Positions 62,001-64,000 of a DNA stretch of 64,000 bases are shown in pieces. Under the pieces are notes generated by a model. It ran no database searches, had not been told where the DNA came from, and saw only the letters and a list, made by a program, of their open reading frames with translations. The translations under genes were made by a program, and so were the position numbers. Origin of the DNA: Bombyx mori. Its lineage: Eukaryota; Arthropoda; Insecta; Lepidoptera; Bombycidae. The number at the start of each line of letters is the position of its first letter. Position 1 is the first letter of the stretch. The DNA is taken from contig NC_085131.1 of the NCBI RefSeq assembly GCF_030269925.1, forward strand, positions 1,936,001-2,000,000. Reading direction: 5' to 3'.

Positions 62001-62550
62001 AACAATTTCCCCACCCTTTAAACGGAAACTCATTACGGCTTCGCGGAAAATATAGGCAGGATGGTGGTACTTACCCGCGTGGGCTCAGATATGATGCCCT
62101 ATCACCAATAATTACACAAAAATTATAATTATTGCGGGTTCAATTTTTATAACAAGTAATGTTATTCCTTTATTATAGAAATAATTTGTGAACATTTGTT
62201 AACCTATTTCATTAAGAAAATTGCGTCGCTTGATGTGAATGCACCGGGTGCCATATCCTGTAGATCACGAAGAATTTGCTGCCTATAGTGACATGAAATA
62301 TCACTTAACACTAAAATGGTTAAAAGCCATTACCGTTTTGAACAACGGGCTTCACATACAGAATCTTAACAAAATACCTATTTTCCTAATGACTAGAAAA
62401 TTTTAAATAATACAAGTTTACCTTTTTTCCTTCAAAATTGTCTCTAGTTGTGCCAATAAACAATGAAATTGCACCGCAGCTATCATCAGTTACAAGTTCA
62501 CTTATTTCTTCGACTGACAGTCTATCTACTGTTAATTTTATATGGTCCAT
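47001..62550 (-). CDS. MOCS2B: MOCS2B: molybdopterin synthase large subunit (MoaE) fused to an MBIP-like C-terminus (MPTAC)
   Basis: Exons (plus-strand coordinates, high to low): 62422-62550, 56837-56952, 53272 down to about 53094 or 53100, 50084-50314, 47917-48143, 47001-47111. The first three encode a complete MoaE domain: [27 protein letters not shown] and [10 protein letters not shown]. Lys117 and Lys124 ([13 protein letters not shown]) align with the catalytic lysines of E. coli MoaE (119, 126). With MOCS2A it converts precursor Z to molybdopterin. The later exons encode [41 protein letters not shown] and [22 protein letters not shown], an MBIP-like region. In Drosophila the same fusion (MPTAC) is an ATAC acetyltransferase component. 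The third exon can also be read on to a TAG at 53080-53082, giving a stand-alone 145-aa MoaE. The fusion needs a phase-1 donor before it (GTGCGT or GTGAAT), giving about 327-329 aa. That junction, or a missed small exon, is the weak point. Confidence 0.85.
47476..47882 (-). mobile_element. Near full-length Bm1-type SINE with tRNA-like head
   Basis: Body from 'ttatttattgcttagatgg' to the head 'acccgcctgcgggattcgaa', 'cgtcttatcctttaggcca' and 'cgacgact'. Read on the minus strand the head has box A-like TGGCCTAAAGG and box B-like GTTCGAATCCC. The element lies in MOCS2 sense, starting about 35 bp beyond the exon 47917-48143 donor. Confidence 0.9.
48288..48610 (+). repeat. Dispersed repeat beginning 'actagcgacccgccctcgc'
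   Basis: Shares 'agcgacccgcc.tcgcttcgctt' with 57795-58010, and contains 'cggtccagctgttccagaa' and 'acaaacagacagacaaaaa', motifs of a common lepidopteran LINE-type 3' region. Exact family unknown. MOCS2 intron. Confidence 0.6.
48620..49085. other. MOCS2 intron segment, weak SINE scrap only
   Basis: 48740-48785 ('catggcagaaataggcagt') resembles a SINE fragment; otherwise unassigned. Confidence 0.35.
49088..49190 (+). mobile_element. Bm1-type SINE 3' fragment
   Basis: 'gggtggcggcatttacgtt', 'gatgtctatgggctccggt' and 'ccacccaacaaagcaataa' with an A-tail. Antisense to MOCS2. Confidence 0.85.
49614..50062 (-). mobile_element. Full-length Bm1-type SINE next to an MBIP exon
   Basis: About 450 bp, with body, middle ('attataattttgcgggttt', 'ttccttcaccgtggaagtc') and tRNA-like head ('cctgcgggattcgaacacc', 'tcctttaggccacgacga'). 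The head starts about 20 bp beyond the donor of exon 50084-50314. The best reference copy in the window together with 60741-61187. Confidence 0.92.
50330..50760. other. MOCS2 intron segment, unassigned
   Basis: No repeat or exon recognised. Confidence 0.4.
50766..50990 (+). repeat. family R repeat
   Basis: 'gggcagtgcttcgcagaat', 'ccggatcggaaacgcgacc', 'ccggcgagaaactcagtgg' and 'gatcgggaggatccgtaat'. Highly similar to the 53622 copy. Confidence 0.8.
51000..51690. other. MOCS2 intron segment, AT-rich, unassigned
   Basis: No exon, repeat or frame supported. Confidence 0.4.
51692..51940 (-). mobile_element. Bm1-type SINE, 5'-truncated
   Basis: 'tttttttattgcctaggtg' to 'gaggtcctaccaccagtg', with a short deletion at the 'cggctgc' site. 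Confidence 0.9.
51998..52104 (+). mobile_element. Diverged BMC1-like LINE tail
   Basis: 'agcaagcagcgacttgacg', 'ctggtattgttgatgtcca' and 'ccgtatgcctacagaacta', with an A-run. Confidence 0.65.
52110..53075. other. MOCS2 intron segment, AT-rich, unassigned
   Basis: No exon or recurrent repeat seen. A small missed exon here cannot be ruled out. Confidence 0.35.
53321..53395 (-). mobile_element. Bm1-type SINE fragment with fused body edge and head
   Basis: 'aggtcctaccaccagtaat', 'tacgcaaattataatgcat' and 'cgaacgcaccggacgtc': two separate SINE segments joined by an internal deletion. Confidence 0.75.
53622..54018 (+). repeat. family R repeat, longest copy
   Basis: Includes the upstream part 'ttcctacctaagctgatag' and 'gtgagctcaaggggctcaag', the core shared by all copies, and a downstream 'ggcgacgtcgactggtgtc' part shared with 12345-12716. 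Confidence 0.8.
54030..54440. other. MOCS2 intron segment, unassigned
   Basis: No supported features. 54300-54420 ('ttctttcacgtgaacaaaag') looks repeat-like but has no second copy here. Confidence 0.35.
54442..56538 (-). mobile_element. 5'-truncated R1-clade LINE with 17-bp target site duplication
   Basis: The 17-bp 'actgtttcattattctt' occurs perfectly at 54442-54458 and 56522-56538. The insert (54459-56521, about 2.06 kb) has an 18-nt poly-T at its left edge, i.e. a poly-A tail on the minus strand, a 3' UTR of about 400 bp and an uninterrupted RT frame. It lacks ORF1 and the endonuclease domain, so it cannot move by itself. It lies in MOCS2 sense, in the intron between 53272 and 56837. Confidence 0.93.
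54874..56521 (-). CDS. Reverse transcriptase ORF2 C-terminal part (R1-clade non-LTR)
   Basis: About 549 codons open from the truncation point to the stop. RT motifs are present in order: [41 protein letters not shown] and the catalytic YADD ([11 protein letters not shown]). These are followed by a [16 protein letters not shown] block, a thumb/C-terminal region and a Cys-His knuckle ([18 protein letters not shown]), as in R1, TRAS and SART elements. The open frame continues upstream to 56556, but those first 11-12 codons are intron sequence from the duplicated target. Very GC-rich (over 60 percent) against AT-rich flanks. The absence of stops and the perfect TSD imply a young insertion. Confidence 0.9.
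57092..57481 (-). mobile_element. Bm1-type SINE with tRNA-like head
   Basis: 'tggtgttaagtggttactg', 'gcccatagacatctacaac' and 'gcgggtttgatttttatta', then the head 'gcgggattcgaacaccgtt' and 'cttatccttgaggccacaa'. Its A-tail edge is truncated or diverged. Confidence 0.88.
57482..57790. other. MOCS2 intron segment, unassigned
   Basis: AT-rich, no recognised features. Confidence 0.4.
57795..58010 (+). repeat. Dispersed 'agtagcgacccgccgtcgc' repeat
   Basis: Related to 48288-48610 at its head, with 'aaatccgttgcgtagtttta' and 'acatagggatatagggacag', motifs common in lepidopteran LINE 3' regions. Family uncertain. Confidence 0.55.
58021..59320 (-). mobile_element. 1.3-kb mariner transposon, DD37D (mori/maT type), complete with TIRs
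   Basis: The termini are inverted: left starts 'gtcaggtcataaattctgtc', right ends with the inverse of 'gtcaggtcataagtattgtc' (3 mismatches in 25 including TA). TA flanks both sides (58019-58020, 59321-59322). Exactly 1300 bp, the usual mariner size. It encodes a transposase broken by a frameshift. Inserted in the first MOCS2B intron. Similar silkworm elements are Bmmar1 and Bmmar6. Confidence 0.9.
58142..59183 (-). pseudogene. Mariner transposase, frameshifted
   Basis: The N-terminal frame 59183-58554 has a helix-turn-helix region ([20 protein letters not shown]), a second HTH with GRP linker, and ILFSDEKIF with the first catalytic Asp. The C-terminal frame (up to 58690, down to 58142) has [28 protein letters not shown] (second Asp) and [12 protein letters not shown] (third Asp). 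37 residues separate the second and third Asp (DD37D). The frame changes near 58607, where one extra base seems present; both frames continue past it. Otherwise no stops, so decay is slight. Confidence 0.9.
59323..60180. other. MOCS2 intron segment, possible diverged repeat
   Basis: 59420-59660 is GC-richer with 'gcgagcccgtgcgggtagg' and 'taccaatacctcacatag' reminiscent of SINE body edges, but too diverged to call. The rest is AT-rich. Confidence 0.35.
60184..60432 (-). mobile_element. Bm1-type SINE, 5'-truncated
   Basis: 'tttttttattgcttagatg' to 'caggtcctaccaccagta'. Well conserved. Confidence 0.9.
60463..60745 (+). repeat. family R repeat, diverged
   Basis: 'gtagatgagctccctcaac', 'tcagtgctttgctgaatct', 'ggatcggaatcgcgagcca' and 'ccggcgataaactcagtgg'. 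Confidence 0.75.
60741..61187 (-). mobile_element. Full-length Bm1-type SINE
   Basis: 'ttatttattgcttagatgg' through 'attccttcaccgtggaagt' to the head 'cgcctgcggggttcgaaca' and 'tcctttaggccacgacgac'. About 447 bp. Confidence 0.92.
61283..61445 (+). mobile_element. Bm1-type SINE, internally deleted
   Basis: 'taatgaaatacgtacttag' and 'gaatgacttccacatcgtg', then the 3' part 'ggactccagtaaccactga' and 'gtgggccgtgagctcgt'. Opposite orientation to its neighbour, so the two form an inverted pair. Confidence 0.8.
61446..62005. other. MOCS2B first-intron segment with a family R scrap
   Basis: 61838-61935 ('cagctacgcacggacgggt', 'tcctagtaagagaaatcca') is a decayed family R copy. Nothing else recognised. 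Confidence 0.5.
62008..62272 (-). mobile_element. Old, diverged Bm1-type SINE
   Basis: 'ttccccaccctttaaacgg', 'aggcaggatggtggtactt', 'attattgcgggttcaattt' and 'tgaatgcaccgggtgccat'. Many substitutions, so an older insertion than its neighbours. Confidence 0.75.
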
Positions 62551-62565
62551 CCTGTGAAATACTAT

Positions 62566-62841
62566 TTAACCTCCACTCAATGGTGGTATAACAGCTAAGT
62601 TGTCTTGTTCATTAATTTCTATATCTACTGTATCCTCACACACTACCTCGTTCTTAGCCAAAAGTATATTTTTCTTAATACTGTTTAAGTTATATTTATC
62701 GCATATAATATTCAACAATCTCTGATATCCCAACTTTCTTGGTAAAGTTATGGAAGTTTCTCTAACTCCCGACAATTCTTTTGATTTAGCAAAAAACAAT
62801 AGCTTCACTGTTACAGTATCTTCTATATTTTCTATTTCCAT
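62566..62841 (-). CDS. MOCS2A: MOCS2A: molybdopterin synthase sulfur-carrier subunit (MoaD-like)
   Basis: Single-exon coding region of 91 codons. It has the beta-grasp pattern of MoaD (VTVKLLFFAKSKELSG, 'TSITLPRK', 'LLAKNEVV', 'EINEQDNLAVIPPLSGG'). The essential C-terminal Gly-Gly, which is adenylated and thiocarboxylated by the MOCS3 enzyme, is present. The size matches animal MOCS2A (about 88 aa). The stop TAA (62568-62566) is only 15 nt before the MOCS2B ATG (62550), so one mRNA carries both frames, as known for animal MOCS2. A splice acceptor at 62867-62868 starts this exon, so a 5' UTR exon lies upstream. An upstream out-of-frame ATG overlaps the start. Confidence 0.92.
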   Translation of the reverse strand: MEIENIEDTVTVKLLFFAKSKELSGVRETSITLPRKLGYQRLLNIICDKYNLNSIKKNILLAKNEVVCEDTVDIEINEQDNLAVIPPLSGG

Positions 62842-62851
62842 AATTTACCAT
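62786..62851 (-). promoter_or_regulatory. uORF overlapping the MOCS2A start codon
   Basis: An ATG at 62851-62849 opens a 21-codon frame (MVNYGNRKYRRYCNSEAIVFC) ending at TAA 62788-62786, out of frame with MOCS2A, whose ATG is at 62841. If the acceptor at 62867 is used, ribosomes meet this ATG first. It could tune MOCS2A translation or favour scanning and reinitiation. Function is inferred only. Confidence 0.45.
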
Positions 62852-62866
62852 AGTCAATCTACCAGC

Positions 62867-64000
62867 CTGCAATAAAAAGATGTGTTATTATAAACCTGTT
62901 TGTAAAAAAAAGTTGCTTAAGTAAAAATAAATAAAAAACATTACAACAAAATAATCAATATAGCTACTGTCAATACTGCTTCTAAATCTGTGTAAATAGT
63001 AAACAATAATGATTAAAATACATACATGTAATTTGAATTGAAAAAAAAAACTAGAAAGTACAAAATGGTGCTGCAAAATCTAAAGAAAAATATTTAAAAA
63101 ATTAAATTCTTACTTTATTTCGAATTGATCCATAAAAGACTAAATATGTTGTACTTGTTGTAGGATAATAAAAAGGTTTTTAATTTCCGTTATACACTTT
63201 CCATGTACATCAAAAGTATTTTAAAAAATTATATATCTACTGACTGCATCACCGCGGCGTTTCATTTACTTACTGACTGATTCACTCGACTTACCTACAT
63301 GAATGTCGTGGATATAGTTTTTATTTTATGGGCGACTGCTTTAAACATGTTGCTGATCATTGGACCGTGTCGGAATTTCACGATCTAATTACATACACCT
63401 ACTTTCATACAATAGATACCTATACTTTACACAGTATAATATTATTAGATATTTTCAAGTACGTCGTTGGTACAAATGTCATTACAGCGATCATTTAATT
63501 TAAACTGTGTGATTTTTATAACTAGGAGGTTATACCGTAACCTTGAAAATCGTAACATTTTATTTATTAAAGTAATTTTAAATATACTTACTGTATCTTC
63601 TGTCTTAAATGGTAGTAATGTAAGGGTTTTTTTTCCTCAAACTTAGATTAGAAATTTCACTTCTTTAAAATTCTTACTAACTATTAGGTGTTATAATTAA
63701 GTTAAAATTCAAATTTTAAAACTCAAAAGCAAAACAAGAGACAGCTGTTATAGTTTATGAATTAATAACTTTTTGTTTGATCCCAAAAAACAGGCAAAGG
63801 AATAGTATTTCATAGGCTTTGTTTCAAAAAGTAAATTCTTTTATCTATCTATCTCTTAGGTTTATGGCGTTTCCTTTTAGATTTCGCCAATGTCAAGTGT
63901 ATATAATACTCTGCTTTCTATAGCGGGCTTCGTGAATTAAATTAAAGTAAATTCTTTTGCACGAGAAGCGTAAAGGTGTCATTACCAAGCCATACTATTA
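62867..64000. other. MOCS2 upstream intron and flank
   Basis: AT-rich. An unplaced MOCS2 5' UTR exon and promoter should lie in or beyond this region. The open frame at 62888-63076 is hydrophobic, low-complexity and unsupported. No repeats recognised. Confidence 0.4.

Noticed and set aside
62888..63076. 62-codon hydrophobic minus frame upstream of MOCS2A
   Set aside because: AT-rich low-complexity translation, and it lies where a 5' intron is expected.

Overview
This window is eukaryotic nuclear DNA from a lepidopteran, most likely the silkworm Bombyx mori or a close relative. The evidence is AT-rich introns with GC-rich exons, canonical GT/AG splice junctions, and dozens of copies of dispersed repeats that look like the silkworm Bm1-type tRNA-derived SINE, a BMC1-like LINE 3' end, an R1-clade LINE and a DD37D (mori/maT-type) mariner. 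No prokaryotic features are present. All coding calls come from joining exons by eye and by splice phase.

Four protein-coding loci fill the window. (1) CLP1 (+, 4556-11340, 9 exons, 420 aa) is the RNA 5'-hydroxyl kinase family member of mRNA 3'-end processing and tRNA splicing. (2) Mitochondrial alanyl-tRNA synthetase AARS2 (-, 28378-15927, 14 exons, about 1003 aa) is convergent with CLP1. (3) SEL1L/HRD3 (+, 30266-45349, 14 exons, about 741 aa) is the Sel1-repeat adaptor of the ER-associated degradation ligase and is divergent from AARS2. (4) MOCS2 (-, 62841-47001) is a bicistronic molybdopterin-synthase locus. MOCS2A (MoaD-like, 91 aa, C-terminal Gly-Gly) is followed after 15 nt by MOCS2B (MoaE-like), whose downstream exons encode an MBIP-like C-terminus, i.e. 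the insect MPTAC (MoaE plus ATAC-complex) architecture. The four loci are not a functional cluster. They are housekeeping genes for RNA processing, organelle translation, ER quality control and molybdenum cofactor/chromatin.

Introns and intergenic DNA are mostly transposon-derived. There are at least 24 Bm1-type SINE copies or fragments, about nine BMC1-like LINE tails, eight copies of an unclassified repeat (here family R), seven copies of another (here family A), a 5'-truncated R1-clade LINE with a perfect 17-bp target duplication, a 1.3-kb mariner with TIRs and a frameshift, RTE and jockey remnants, and several short TIR elements (Harbinger-like, pogo-like, hAT-like and unassigned). Several insertions end within 10-50 bp of exons.

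The most striking local structure is at 43638-44709. The 3' part of SEL1L exon 13, together with its splice donor and 37 nt of intron, is repeated about eight times as a 135-bp (45-codon) unit, giving eight equivalent in-frame splice donors. Other items worth checking are the MoaE/MBIP splice choice with a MoaE stop codon in the same exon, SINE sequence forming the purine-rich acceptor region of CLP1 exon 8, a transposon-derived AARS2 3' UTR, and the shared 3' tails of the SINE and the LINE. I did not find a clearly new multi-gene system.
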